Below, piece after piece: positions 51,765 to 61,018 of a stretch of 64,000 bases of DNA. The notes under the pieces are model-generated. The model was not told the origin of the DNA. It saw nothing but the letters and a program-made list of their open reading frames with translations, and made no database searches. Each line of letters opens with the position of its first letter. Within the stretch, counting starts at the first letter, position 1. Made by a program: the position numbers and the translations under genes. This DNA comes from Aestuariivivens marinum (GTDB taxonomy: Bacteria; Bacteroidota; Bacteroidia; Flavobacteriales; Flavobacteriaceae), in assembly GCF_022662175.1 (NCBI RefSeq), contig NZ_JAKMCR010000001.1, forward strand, positions 1,364,001 through 1,428,000. Reading direction: 5' to 3'.

Positions 51765-54026
51765 ATGGAAAAATTTAAGTACTTAGTGTTGTCGATTGCT
51801 ATTATTTCTTCTAGTGTATTTGCCCAAGAGCAGGAAAAAGAGAAGCCACAAGGTCATACCGACCAAAATAAGTTTAGGCAAATGAAAGACCTTTTGGCAA
51901 CTCCAAATGAGAGTAGAACAGCATCAGGTGCCCCTGGTTATGCCTATACCCAACAAAAGGTTGATTATGTGATGAACATTATGTTGGACGAAGCAAACAA
52001 TAGAATTTATGGAGATGAAAAGATAACTTACCATAACAATTCAAAAGATTACTTGGAGTATTTATGGGTTCAGTTGGATCAAAATATGAGGGCAAAAGAC
52101 TCTAAAACTCCAGATATTGATTCAGAGAATTTTAACAATCCATTTAATGGCCCGGTATCATTTATAAATGACAATTTAAAAGAGCGGTTCGATGGTGGGT
52201 TTAATATTGAATATGTTAAGAATGAGGATGGCTCTAACTTGTCTCATTCAATTAATCAAACCATGATGCGTATTAACTTATCTAAACCATTGGCTCCGGG
52301 AGACGTTTTTAAGTTTCAAATAAAATGGTGGTATAATATCAACGATATAAATGTAGATGGAGGCCGTTCTGGTTTGGAGAGGTTTCCAGACGGAAATAAC
52401 AACTACACTATTGCCCAGTTTTACCCAAGGTTATGTGTTTATGATAATGTAGAGGGGTGGCAAAATATGCAGTTTTGGGGAAGAAGTGAATTTGCCCTTG
52501 AGTTTGGTGATTTTGAAGTGAAGATTACTGTACCTGCCGATCATGTTTTGGAGGCGACTGGGGAACTGCAAAATCCAAAAGATGTTTTAACAAAAGAACA
52601 GCAAAAACGTTTTGATATAGCTAAAAAATCATTCAAGGATCCTGTTTTTATAGTGACACAGGAAGAAGCAGAGCAAACTGAAAAAGGGCGTAGTACAAAA
52701 ACAAAGACTTGGCATTTCAAAGCCAATCAAGTTAGAGATTTTGCATTTGCATCCTCTAGAAAATACATTTGGGATGCCATGGCTGTAGATATTAATGGGC
52801 GAACGGTGATGGCTATTTCATTGTATCCAAAAGAAGGTAATCCGTTATGGGAAGAACATTCTACTAGAGTTGTAGCTAATACTTTGGAAGAGTACTCTAA
52901 ATTAACATTCGATTATCCATACAGTAAGGCCGTGTCGGTACATTCTGAAAGACAGGGGATGGAGTACCCAATGATATGTTTTAACTTTGGTCGCCCCAAT
53001 CCAGATGGTACTTATTCTGAAAGAACCAAGAGAGGTATGATAGGCGTTATTACCCACGAAGTGGGACATAACTTTTTCCCTATGATAGTAAATAGCGATG
53101 AACGTCAATGGACCTGGATGGATGAGGGATTAAACTCTTTTGTAGAAACCTTGGCCGAGTTGGATTACGATCCAAATTTTATAACAGGTAATTTGCCAAA
53201 AGATATTGTGCCATATATGGGTGGTGATCAATCCTATTTATCACCCATCATGTCACAAGGTGATTATGTGTATCAATTTGGTCCTAATGCTTACACAAAA
53301 CCTGCCGCTGGATTATACATGCTAAGACAAACTATTATGGGGCCAGAATTGTTTGACTACGCCTTTAGAACCTATTCACAACGCTGGATGTTTAAACATC
53401 CAACTCCAGCAGATTTCTTTAGAACTATGGAAGATGCTTCTGCTATGGATCTAGATTGGTTTTGGAGAGGGTGGTTTTATACTACTGATTATACCGATAT
53501 AGGTGTAAAAGAAGTTAAGCAGTATTATTTAACTGATAAGCCAACAGAAAATGCTAAGAAGATAGCAGAGCGTTACAACATGAATCTAGACGATTATAAA
53601 GGTCAGTTGATTTATTATGCGGAGGCTTTAGATGGTATTGTGCCTAGTGATGCTAAAGAAGTTTCAGATTTTGAGGTTTTAAATAATTATTTGGCAATGT
53701 TACCAGACAGTGAAAGAGAAGCATTAAAAAAAGCACCTAATCATTTTTATGAAGTTACTTTTGAGAAACCAGGTGGACTTGTCATGCCTATAATTGTTGA
53801 ATTGACATATGAAGATGGTACAAAAGAAAGAAAAACATATCCGGCACAGATATGGCGCTATAATGATAAAGAAGTAACTAAAGTTTTTAAAACGGATAAA
53901 GCAATTACTAATATTGTAGTAGATCCAGATTTAGAAACAGCAGATGTAGATATGTCCAATAACTCATGGCCAAAACAAGAAAAAGAAAGTCAATTTGATA
54001 AGTTTAAGAAGAAAATCCAAGGATAA
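51765..54026 (+). CDS. M1-family zinc metallopeptidase, exported
   Basis: A 753-aa protein with a signal peptide (EKFKYLVLSIAIISSSVFAQ). The peptidase core contains the zinc site HEVGHNFF (about residues 429-436), with the third ligand Glu 18 residues after the second His in WMDEGLNSFVETLAE, and the upstream RQGMEYPMICFNFG (GxMEN-like) substrate motif. It is probably an aminopeptidase in the periplasm or at the surface. The true start is ATG 51765; the preceding TTG at 51762 is not needed. It is likely cotranscribed with the DUF6702-like gene 110 bp upstream. Confidence 0.93.
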   Translation: MEKFKYLVLSIAIISSSVFAQEQEKEKPQGHTDQNKFRQMKDLLATPNESRTASGAPGYAYTQQKVDYVMNIMLDEANNRIYGDEKITYHNNSKDYLEYLWVQLDQNMRAKDSKTPDIDSENFNNPFNGPVSFINDNLKERFDGGFNIEYVKNEDGSNLSHSINQTMMRINLSKPLAPGDVFKFQIKWWYNINDINVDGGRSGLERFPDGNNNYTIAQFYPRLCVYDNVEGWQNMQFWGRSEFALEFGDFEVKITVPADHVLEATGELQNPKDVLTKEQQKRFDIAKKSFKDPVFIVTQEEAEQTEKGRSTKTKTWHFKANQVRDFAFASSRKYIWDAMAVDINGRTVMAISLYPKEGNPLWEEHSTRVVANTLEEYSKLTFDYPYSKAVSVHSERQGMEYPMICFNFGRPNPDGTYSERTKRGMIGVITHEVGHNFFPMIVNSDERQWTWMDEGLNSFVETLAELDYDPNFITGNLPKDIVPYMGGDQSYLSPIMSQGDYVYQFGPNAYTKPAAGLYMLRQTIMGPELFDYAFRTYSQRWMFKHPTPADFFRTMEDASAMDLDWFWRGWFYTTDYTDIGVKEVKQYYLTDKPTENAKKIAERYNMNLDDYKGQLIYYAEALDGIVPSDAKEVSDFEVLNNYLAMLPDSEREALKKAPNHFYEVTFEKPGGLVMPIIVELTYEDGTKERKTYPAQIWRYNDKEVTKVFKTDKAITNIVVDPDLETADVDMSNNSWPKQEKESQFDKFKKKIQG

Positions 54027-54046
54027 CTAACGTTTTATTTATAAAG

Positions 54047-54075
54047 GCCGATTTTTTACAATCGGCTTTTGTTTT
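54047..54075 (+). terminator. terminator of the M1 peptidase gene
   Basis: Stem GCCGAT (54047-54052) / ATCGGC (54061-54066) with an 8-nt loop, then TTTTGTTTT. Confidence 0.7.
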
Positions 54076-54100
54076 CTAAACAAACAACTCACTATATTTG
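54068..54100 (+). promoter_or_regulatory. tatA promoter with both elements
   Basis: -33 TTTG (54068-54071) and -7 TATATTTG (54093-54100) are 21 nt apart. The -33 element overlaps the T tail of the upstream terminator, and the start codon follows the -7 element by 4 nt. Confidence 0.65.
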
Positions 54101-54104
54101 TATT

Positions 54105-54392
54105 GTGATACAACAAGCAATATTTTTATTTATTAGTGGAGGAGAAATAGCTTTCATACTATTTATAGCTATTATGGTTTTTGGTGCCGATAAGTTGCCT
54201 GAAATAGCCCGTGGTTTAGGAAAAGGTATGCGTACACTAAAGGATGCTACTAATGATATTAAACATGAAATTACCAAGAGTGCCGAAAATCATGGTATAG
54301 ATACCAGCATTACTTCCGATGTAAAAAAAGAACTCGACAAAGTAAAAGACGATTTAGAAGATTTTACGGGATCGGTGAAACGCAAGTTCTAA
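54105..54392 (+). CDS. tatA: Sec-independent protein translocase TatA
   Basis: A 95-aa TatA/E-type protein: one N-terminal membrane helix (AIFLFISGGEIAFILFIAIMVFG), then the FGADKLPEIARGLGKGM amphipathic helix and a charged tail (DVKKELDKVKDDLEDF). TatA oligomers form the path for folded proteins in Tat export. The start is GTG 54105 (IQQAIFLFISGGE). The frame upstream of it contains the promoter -7 element and begins only with TTG, so it cannot be coding. The GTG lies 4 nt after the -7 element, implying a leaderless transcript. tatC is not in the window. Confidence 0.9.
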   Translation: MIQQAIFLFISGGEIAFILFIAIMVFGADKLPEIARGLGKGMRTLKDATNDIKHEITKSAENHGIDTSITSDVKKELDKVKDDLEDFTGSVKRKF

Positions 54393-54413
54393 TAAGATTG
54401 TCTTATTAAGCTA

Positions 54414-55058
54414 TTACATTTTTCTGCTAATTGTTAATCCGTCCCTAATAGGTAAAAGAACAGTTTCAATACGTTTGTCATTTTTCAATGATGTATTGTA
54501 TTCAATAAGAGCAGGAGTAGATGTGTCATCTTTTTTGAATGTTTTGTCTAATACTTTACCACTCCATAGTACATTGTCGCTTAAAATAATACCACCCGTA
54601 TTTAACTTATTAATTATGGCATTAAAATAGTTTGAATAATTTTCTTTATCTGCATCAATAAAAACCAAATCGAAAACCATATCAAGTTTAGGTATAATAT
54701 CTAAAGCATTACCTAAATGTTGAAAAATTTGCTTTCCATAGGTAGATTTATCAAAATACCTACGCTGAAAATCAAATAATTCTTCATCGATATCGATAGT
54801 GTGTAACTCACCATTAGATTTCATGCCCTCTGCTAAACACAACGCTGAATACCCTGTATAGGTACCAATTTCCAGTATGTTTTTGGGGTTAATTAATTTA
54901 GAAATCATACTCAGTACCCGCCCTTGGTAGTGACCGCTTAGCATTCGGGGCTGTAATATTTTTTGATAAGTCTCTCGACTGAGTTGCTGTAATAATTCTG
55001 GTTCGTCTTCAGAATGGTTTACCACATAGTTGTCTAAATCTTCGGGTATAAAGTGCAT
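54414..55058 (-). CDS. class I SAM-dependent O-methyltransferase
   Basis: A 214-aa O-methyltransferase of the caffeoyl-CoA/catechol type: ILEIGTYTGYSALCLAEGM (SAM motif), HTIDIDEELFDFQRRYF, LVFIDADKENYSNYF with the metal-binding Asp, and LSDNVLWSGKVLD. It usually methylates a catechol-like hydroxyl. It overlaps the ACMSD gene by one base (55058), so it is the last gene of the tryptophan-catabolic operon. 3-Hydroxykynurenine or 3-hydroxyanthranilate derivatives would be reasonable substrates, but this is inference from position. Confidence 0.88.
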   Translation of the reverse strand: MHFIPEDLDNYVVNHSEDEPELLQQLSRETYQKILQPRMLSGHYQGRVLSMISKLINPKNILEIGTYTGYSALCLAEGMKSNGELHTIDIDEELFDFQRRYFDKSTYGKQIFQHLGNALDIIPKLDMVFDLVFIDADKENYSNYFNAIINKLNTGGIILSDNVLWSGKVLDKTFKKDDTSTPALIEYNTSLKNDKRIETVLLPIRDGLTISRKM

Positions 55059-56143
55059 TAGTTTAAAATTCTATTATACAACTTTTCTTTTGCAGTTTCA
55101 TCATCACCACAAAGCCATTGAATAACATTGTCTTCCCAGATGGCATTGCGTTCTGTTTCATTAATGATGTTTCTTTCAATGGCCAAATCTAAAATTTTTC
55201 CAGGATATGATGATTGTTTGTCGCTTTCCATTTCACCTAAAGGATATGGGTCGTCAAGCCCTATTAATACTTGTTTAGAACCTTGGTTTTTAATAAGGAG
55301 CTCTAAAGACCCTGTGTCATGTACCAATGTATCGAAAAAGATGTTTTTATGCCCAACTGCTTTTCTTGGGTGGTGCTTGCCTTCAAAGAGATCGGGGCGA
55401 CCATCAAAGCCTTGTATGCGACGTCCTAAATTTATTTGGGCTAACTGCCCACCATGGGCAAAGCAGGTACGCATATTGGGGAACTTTTCTTGGTAATTGT
55501 TTAGGGTTAAAAAATGATAAGCATCTGCACATTGGGCTAACATCCAAATGAGATGGAAACGCCAGGAGGTGTTTTCCAGTTTTATGAATTTTTCGCCATC
55601 ATATGGGTGTATTTCAACAGCAAGGTTATATTTGCTAGCTAGCTCGAATATTGGTTCATTTTCTTCGTCGAAAATGCACCGCCAAGTGCCTATGGTATCC
55701 ATGTAGTGTGTAGGTAAACAAAGTAATTGTAGTCCAAGTGATTCTACACAACGTTCAATTTCCCAACATGCGCTTCTTAAAAAACCTGGGTGTACAACAA
55801 AGCCACAGGTAAATTTACGGGGATGATCATGTTGTATGCCTGCATTAAAATCATTTTGAAACCTTAGAGCTGTTTTCATTTCTTCAACCCGTAAACCATT
55901 ACCATAGAGCTGAGACAAGTTAAGTACAACGGCATGGTCTATTTTGTTGCGTTCCATCCACTCCAACTTCTCATGCAGAAAGAAACTGGAATCAGTAATG
56001 GGACGGTTCCAATCTTTTTGAAGCATGAATTTCCTATCCTTATCTACCCAAAAAATGCCCTTTTCACGCATGTAACCTGGTATTTCCTCAGGATAAGGAA
56101 GTAAGTGCGAATGGCCATTGATCCTTAGATTGCGTTTTTCCAT
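55058..56143 (-). CDS. probable 2-amino-3-carboxymuconate-6-semialdehyde decarboxylase (ACMSD)
   Basis: A 361-aa amidohydrolase-superfamily protein with the metal motif HSH (His11, Ser12, His13). Later signatures are AVEIHPYDGE, RTCFAHGG and VLIGLDDPYPLGE, which hold the other metal ligands (His, His, Asp). It decarboxylates ACMS, the product of 3-hydroxyanthranilate dioxygenase, to 2-aminomuconate semialdehyde, steering the pathway away from quinolinate. Its place in the operon after the dioxygenase gene supports this. Confidence 0.88.
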   Translation of the reverse strand: MEKRNLRINGHSHLLPYPEEIPGYMREKGIFWVDKDRKFMLQKDWNRPITDSSFFLHEKLEWMERNKIDHAVVLNLSQLYGNGLRVEEMKTALRFQNDFNAGIQHDHPRKFTCGFVVHPGFLRSACWEIERCVESLGLQLLCLPTHYMDTIGTWRCIFDEENEPIFELASKYNLAVEIHPYDGEKFIKLENTSWRFHLIWMLAQCADAYHFLTLNNYQEKFPNMRTCFAHGGQLAQINLGRRIQGFDGRPDLFEGKHHPRKAVGHKNIFFDTLVHDTGSLELLIKNQGSKQVLIGLDDPYPLGEMESDKQSSYPGKILDLAIERNIINETERNAIWEDNVIQWLCGDDETAKEKLYNRILN

Positions 56144-56242
56144 TTATTTGTTGTTGTGACCTCTATTACTCTGGGAATGGCAACCTTTCAAAGTTTAAAG
56201 ATTGCATTATCATACTTCTTTGTATTTACCAATGGGTTGTTT

Positions 56243-56776
56243 TCAATTAACTTTAATTTTTTTAGGCGGTTGCATAACATGACCACAATTAGGACAAGTC
56301 CTTTTATTTTCGTTACTATAATAGTTGTCAAAAATCTTTGGCATATCGGTTTCAATATTTTCCAAAGTAAAATCTTCTTCATATAGTTTGGTGGTGCAAT
56401 TTTCACAATACCATAAGAGCGCATCTTTCATGCCCTCAGGGCGTTTGTATTCAATTACCAATCCAACGGTATTGGCCCCTCGCTGTGGTGAATGAGGTAC
56501 TTTAGGAGGTAGGAGATAAATATCACCTTCCTTGATATGCACGTCTTTGGGTGTGCCGTTATCAATAATCTTTAAAACAATATCGCCTTCAACCTGATAG
56601 AAAAACTCAGGTGTTTCATTATAGTGATAATCTTTACGGCTGTTTGGGCCGCCAACAACCATGACGATAAAGTCAGCGTCTTTCCAAATCACTTTGTTGC
56701 CAACAGGAGGCTTTAAATGATGTCTATTTTCTTCTATCCAAGTTTTAAAATTTAAAGGAGAAACTAATTTGTTCAT
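56243..56776 (-). CDS. nbaC: 3-hydroxyanthranilate 3,4-dioxygenase
   Basis: A 177-aa cupin dioxygenase that opens 3-hydroxyanthranilate to ACMS with Fe(II) and O2. It has PVGNKVIWKDADFIVMVVGG, NSRKDYHYNETPEFFYQVEG (metal His and Glu) and PPKVPHSPQRGANTVGLVIE. A C-terminal rubredoxin-like metal site follows, with Cys pairs in CENC and CPNC, as in bacterial HAAO. It lies 99 bp upstream of the ACMSD gene. Confidence 0.95.
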   Translation of the reverse strand: MNKLVSPLNFKTWIEENRHHLKPPVGNKVIWKDADFIVMVVGGPNSRKDYHYNETPEFFYQVEGDIVLKIIDNGTPKDVHIKEGDIYLLPPKVPHSPQRGANTVGLVIEYKRPEGMKDALLWYCENCTTKLYEEDFTLENIETDMPKIFDNYYSNENKRTCPNCGHVMQPPKKIKVN

Positions 56777-56800
56777 GGGATTGAATTTATATTCATAAAG

Positions 56801-57583
56801 TTACAAACTTTTTGTACGACCACCATCAACAGGAACGTTAATTCCATTAACATAACTTGCCGCTTCACTTGCTAAAAATGTTATTACATTGGCTGTTTCT
56901 TCAGGTTGGGCAAAGCGCTTTGCAGGGGTATAGTTCTTCATAATTTCGGCCATATCTTCAAATTCCCTATCTTCGTTAGCGGCCTTAATTTTTATAATTT
57001 CTGTAAGACGTTCGGTTTCAGTAAATCCGGGCAATACATTGTTTACGGTAATGCCATATGGACCAAGTTCAGTAGCTAATGTTTTGCTCCAATTACCTAC
57101 TGCACCTCTAATGGTATTGCTCACTCCAAGACCAGGAATAGGTTCTTTAACCGAAGTGGAAATTACATTAACAATTCTGCCAAAACCAGCTTCTTTCATG
57201 TACGGTATAGTAGACTGCGCCAATACATGATTACACTTAAGATGTAGGGTAAAGGCCTTTTCAAATTCTTCTAAACTGGCGTTTAAAATATCACCGCTAC
57301 GAGGACCTCCGGTATTATTAACCAAAATATGAAAACCGTGATGCTTTTCAATAAATTTAATGACCTGCTCTTGTAGATCCCTTGGGTTAGAAAAGTCGGC
57401 TACAATATAGCTGTGGTTTCCAGGTTCTGGCAATTGTGCTAACACTTCTTTTAGACGCTCCCTGTTTCTTGCGACTAATACAACATTAGCCCCTTCTTGG
57501 GCCAATGCTATGGCCGTTGCTTTACCTATGCCTTGAGTGCTTCCGCAAACCAAGGCGTTTTTGTTGGTTAGATTTAAATTCAT
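56801..57583 (-). CDS. short-chain dehydrogenase in the kynurenine operon
   Basis: From ATG 57583 the protein is 260 aa: cofactor motif CGSTQGIG, NNTGGP in place of the usual NNAG, and VISTSVKEP followed by an N-T-I-R-G-A-V-G-N-W-S-K segment. The usual Tyr of the YxxxK pair seems replaced in this SNTIRGAVGNWSK stretch, so catalysis may be unusual. PGFTETERL and the C-terminal INVPVDGGRTKSL are standard. It is of the FabG-like type. Its role in tryptophan breakdown is unclear; it may act on a later muconate-type intermediate. The frame runs up to 57673, but the extension contains a REP-like repeat and is not conserved-looking. Confidence 0.82.
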   Translation of the reverse strand: MNLNLTNKNALVCGSTQGIGKATAIALAQEGANVVLVARNRERLKEVLAQLPEPGNHSYIVADFSNPRDLQEQVIKFIEKHHGFHILVNNTGGPRSGDILNASLEEFEKAFTLHLKCNHVLAQSTIPYMKEAGFGRIVNVISTSVKEPIPGLGVSNTIRGAVGNWSKTLATELGPYGITVNNVLPGFTETERLTEIIKIKAANEDREFEDMAEIMKNYTPAKRFAQPEETANVITFLASEAASYVNGINVPVDGGRTKSL

Positions 57584-57592
57584 AATATGTTT

Positions 57593-57612
57593 TCCTGAAC
57601 TTGTTTCAGGAT
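57593..57612. repeat. REP-like palindrome, copy 2
   Basis: TCCTGAACTTGTTTCAGGAT: a near copy of the element at 14371, in the spacer between the aldehyde dehydrogenase and SDR genes, just upstream of the SDR start. Confidence 0.55.
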
Positions 57613-57697
57613 CTTTCATGGGTTGATTTAATTTATAATTAGATGCTGAACGACATTTCTTTAAGCTTAGCATGGTAGTTCAGCAGTATAGTTTATA

Positions 57698-59137
57698 TTA
57701 ATATTTTATACATACATTTTTAGGTTCTGTAAAGAAACGTAGGACTTCAAATCCACCTTCTCGTCCTAAGCCACTTGCTTTAGTGCCACCAAAAGGTGTG
57801 CGTAAGTCCCGCGTCATCCATGTGTTAACCCACACAATGCCAGCTTGAATTTCCTTGCTCAAACGCATGGTACGCTTTAAATCGTTCGTCCAAATGGTAG
57901 CCGAAAGACCATATTTTACATTATTAGCCATTTGTAACACTTCATCTTCACTATTAAAGCGCATCATAGTAACGACTGGGCCAAATACTTCTTCTTGGTT
58001 AATGGTGCATGCATTAGTTGCTACTTCAATAATGGTTGGTTCAAGGTAATACCCATTTTCAAAACCTTTGACCTCTACTTTATTGCCGCCACATAAAATA
58101 TTGCCACCTTCTTGTTTAGCAATTTTAATATATTGCAATACTTTTTCTAAATGTGATTTTGAAACCAAAGCGCCAATTTGGGAGCCTTTTTCCGATGGGT
58201 GGCCAACTCTAAGTTGTTTAACGCGATGGACAAAATCATTTTTAAATATATCATAAATTGAAGACTCTATGAAAATACGACTCCCACATAAGCAAATTTG
58301 ACCTTGGTTGTTAAATGATGATCGTATTGTGGTATCTAGCATATCGTGGTAATCACAGTCAGCAAAAATGATGTTTGGGTTTTTGCCTCCCAATTCCAAG
58401 GATAATTTTTTAAACAGAGGAGCTGCAATTTTAGCAATATGTGCCCCAGTATTGGTTCCACCAGTAAAGGAGATGGCTTTAATATTTGGGTGTTCAATAA
58501 TAGCTTGCCCTGTTGTATTGCCTAAACCGTGTATAATATTTAAAACCCCTGAGGGTAGCGCAGCTTCATTACATAACTCTCCTAAAAGATAAGCCGTTAA
58601 AGGTGTAACTTCACTTGGCTTGGCTATAACGCAATTGCCTGCGGCTAAAGCCGGAGCAATTTTCCAGGTAAAAAGGTAAAGCGGAAGATTCCAAGGTGAA
58701 ATACAGCCAACTACCCCAAGAGGTTGCCTTAATGTATAGTTAATGGCTTGGTGCCCTACACTCTCGTGACTTTCACTTGCAAATTGAGTAATGGCATTAC
58801 CAAAGAACCTAAAATTACTTGCAGCTCTTGGAATGTCAACTATCTTAGCAACATTTACAGGCTTCCCATTGTCCTTACTTTCAGCCTCGGCTAAACGTTG
58901 CAAATTGGTTTCTAAAAGCTCTGAAATTTTTATTAGTATCCTACTGCGTTCCTCGAATGAAGTTTGTGACCAACTTGGAAAAGCCGATTGCGCGGCTATA
59001 TACGCATTTTCAACATCGTCTTTAGACGAATTTGGGGTTTGTCCATACACTTCACCATTGGCCGGACAATAATTGTCTAACCAATTGTTTAAGATAGGGT
59101 CAAGGAATTGACCATTTATGAAGTTTTGGATTTTCAT
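57698..59137 (-). CDS. aldehyde dehydrogenase, probable 2-aminomuconate-6-semialdehyde dehydrogenase
   Basis: A 479-aa NAD-dependent aldehyde dehydrogenase with the catalytic Glu in KLSLELGGKNPNI and the catalytic Cys in NNQGQICLCGSRIF. ISPWNLPLYLFTWKIAPALAAG and the C-terminal TPFGGTKASGLGREGG are also typical. In the pathway it oxidises 2-aminomuconate semialdehyde to 2-aminomuconate (AmnC/ALDH8A1-type); this assignment is from operon position plus family resemblance. Confidence 0.9.
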   Translation of the reverse strand: MKIQNFINGQFLDPILNNWLDNYCPANGEVYGQTPNSSKDDVENAYIAAQSAFPSWSQTSFEERSRILIKISELLETNLQRLAEAESKDNGKPVNVAKIVDIPRAASNFRFFGNAITQFASESHESVGHQAINYTLRQPLGVVGCISPWNLPLYLFTWKIAPALAAGNCVIAKPSEVTPLTAYLLGELCNEAALPSGVLNIIHGLGNTTGQAIIEHPNIKAISFTGGTNTGAHIAKIAAPLFKKLSLELGGKNPNIIFADCDYHDMLDTTIRSSFNNQGQICLCGSRIFIESSIYDIFKNDFVHRVKQLRVGHPSEKGSQIGALVSKSHLEKVLQYIKIAKQEGGNILCGGNKVEVKGFENGYYLEPTIIEVATNACTINQEEVFGPVVTMMRFNSEDEVLQMANNVKYGLSATIWTNDLKRTMRLSKEIQAGIVWVNTWMTRDLRTPFGGTKASGLGREGGFEVLRFFTEPKNVCIKY

Positions 59138-59187
59138 ACTTGTTCTTTATCGAATCATAGAGAAACAGATGCTATTTAGTTTATCTT

Positions 59188-59592
59188 TTAATTTCCAATA
59201 TAAGCCACAACCTTAATTTCTACTACTAAGTCTGGATGTGGTAATTGGTGTACTGCTACCGTTGTTCTGGTGGGGCCAGTTTCAGCATCAAAAAATTCCG
59301 CATAGGCTTTGTTATAACCAGCAAAATCGTTCATGTTAACCAAAAAAGAAGTAACATCTATTACATCTTTTAGTGAAGCACCTTCTTTGGTTAAATTCAT
59401 TTCAATATTTTTTATCACTTCACGGGTTTGTACTTCTATATTGAGATGCTTGGTGCCCAAGCCGTCAATGGTTTCTACACCAGCGATGGTATTATCTGGA
59501 CGTCTAGAGCTTGTGCCTGATACAAATATAAAATCGCCCACGCGTTTAGTGTGGGGATATGCTCCTCGTGGTGTTACTGTGTCATCTTTCAT
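59188..59592 (-). CDS. RidA-family protein, probable 2-aminomuconate deaminase
   Basis: A 134-aa RidA/YjgF-fold protein: [40 protein letters not shown], and [19 protein letters not shown] with the conserved Arg. In kynurenine operons the RidA relative is the 2-aminomuconate deaminase (AmnD/NbaF) that gives 4-oxalocrotonate and ammonia. It lies 4 bp after kmo, as expected for an operon. Confidence 0.88.
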   Translation of the reverse strand: MKDDTVTPRGAYPHTKRVGDFIFVSGTSSRRPDNTIAGVETIDGLGTKHLNIEVQTREVIKNIEMNLTKEGASLKDVIDVTSFLVNMNDFAGYNKAYAEFFDAETGPTRTTVAVHQLPHPDLVVEIKVVAYIGN

Positions 59593-59596
59593 ACAG

Positions 59597-61018
59597 CTAA
59601 TTTTTCATGCCCACTATTCTATCGTCTTCTAGAATAGCTTCAGTTTCTTGTTTTATTTGTTTTAATATTGATTTTAAATCATCATTTTTATTCAATTTCC
59701 CATCTGCAAGTAGCTTTAAAATGGCTTTATCCTGAGCGCGACCTTTTAGCATGGCTTCCCTATAACCAATATCCTCATTAAATGTAACTAATGCATATTT
59801 TGAATAATATTCATTTGGAAATGCCTTTTCTAAAGTCATCTCTAATTTACGCTTTTCTTGGAACATAGTATTGGCAACATGATTGCGCATCTCATAAAAG
59901 TTGTCTATAGCCAAGTCGGCAATGGCGTCGGTATCTTTTTTTCGTGTTTTTTCGTATTCGGTAAAGACAGTTTCCCAGTTGACTTTGTCAGCAGAGAAGC
60001 TCTCCTCATATTTGTTCATAACAACATCAAATTCTACTACATCTTCAAATGAAGCATTCATACCTTGCCCATAAAACGGTACAATAGCATGGGCAGCATC
60101 ACCCATTAATAAAGTGTTGCCCTTATAGTGCCAGGGTGAACATTTTACGGTACCCAAAGCAGCTGTTGGATTTTTAAAAAAATCTTTTAGTAGATTAGGC
60201 ATTATAGCAAGTGCATCTGGAAATTCTTTTTTGAAAAATTCCAAAACAATCTTGTCGTTGGTCAGGTTGTTAAAATTGTATTCTCCTTCATCGTAACTTA
60301 AGAATAAAGTTACCGTAAAACTACCATCCAAATTAGGTAGGGCGATGAGCATAAAATTACCACGTGGCCAAATATGAAGTGCATTCTTAAATGCTTTATA
60401 ACTCCCATCGTTATTGGGTAAAATACTTAGTTCTTTATAACCATGGGTTAAATAATCCTGCGAGAAACTGAACAGGAATTTTTTGCCTAAAAAATAGCTT
60501 TTCCGCATAGCGGATCCCGCTCCATCTGTTGCAATAATAACATCGGCATCTTCTTCAAATTCTGTATTGGTATTGTAGTCTTTAAATAGGGCTGTTGTTT
60601 TTTGAAAGTTTACGGATTTACACTTTTTGTTAAAATAAAGCGAAACATTTTCGTGTTTCTCCGCTTCATCTAGGAGCAAAGCATTAAGTTGGCCACGAGA
60701 CACAGAGTTAATATACTCATGTTTCCGTCCACTATAATTAAATTGAAATGTGTTTCCATTTCTGTCGTGGATCATACGGCCATACATAGGAATGCAAAGT
60801 GCTTTTACCTTATCCTCTAATCCAACAAGTTTCATGGCTTTGTTGCCACGATTTGAAAAGGCCAAGTTAATAGAGCGACCTGCACTTATATTTACTTTGC
60901 GCAAGTCTGGCCGCATTTCGTAAACCATTACGTTATAACCACGTTGCCCCAGGCGTAATGCCAGCAGACTACCACAAAGTCCTGCCCCAATAATAATTAT
61001 GTTTTGTTGTTTACGCAT
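59597..61018 (-). CDS. kmo: kynurenine 3-monooxygenase
   Basis: A 473-aa FAD-dependent aromatic hydroxylase that converts kynurenine to 3-hydroxykynurenine with NADPH and O2. The FAD-binding [17 protein letters not shown] is at the N-terminus. [15 protein letters not shown] and [23 protein letters not shown] (the GD motif and flavin contact) are characteristic of KMO. The start overlaps the kynU stop by 8 bp. Confidence 0.95.
   Translation of the reverse strand: MRKQQNIIIIGAGLCGSLLALRLGQRGYNVMVYEMRPDLRKVNISAGRSINLAFSNRGNKAMKLVGLEDKVKALCIPMYGRMIHDRNGNTFQFNYSGRKHEYINSVSRGQLNALLLDEAEKHENVSLYFNKKCKSVNFQKTTALFKDYNTNTEFEEDADVIIATDGAGSAMRKSYFLGKKFLFSFSQDYLTHGYKELSILPNNDGSYKAFKNALHIWPRGNFMLIALPNLDGSFTVTLFLSYDEGEYNFNNLTNDKIVLEFFKKEFPDALAIMPNLLKDFFKNPTAALGTVKCSPWHYKGNTLLMGDAAHAIVPFYGQGMNASFEDVVEFDVVMNKYEESFSADKVNWETVFTEYEKTRKKDTDAIADLAIDNFYEMRNHVANTMFQEKRKLEMTLEKAFPNEYYSKYALVTFNEDIGYREAMLKGRAQDKAILKLLADGKLNKNDDLKSILKQIKQETEAILEDDRIVGMKN

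Noticed and set aside
54069-54104. Upstream part of the tatA reading frame
   Set aside because: It contains the -33 and -7 promoter elements and begins with TTG; translation from GTG 54105 matches the TatA family.
57584-57673. N-terminal extension of the SDR gene at 56801
   Set aside because: The extension encodes the REP-like palindrome; the standard SDR N-terminus starts at 57583.
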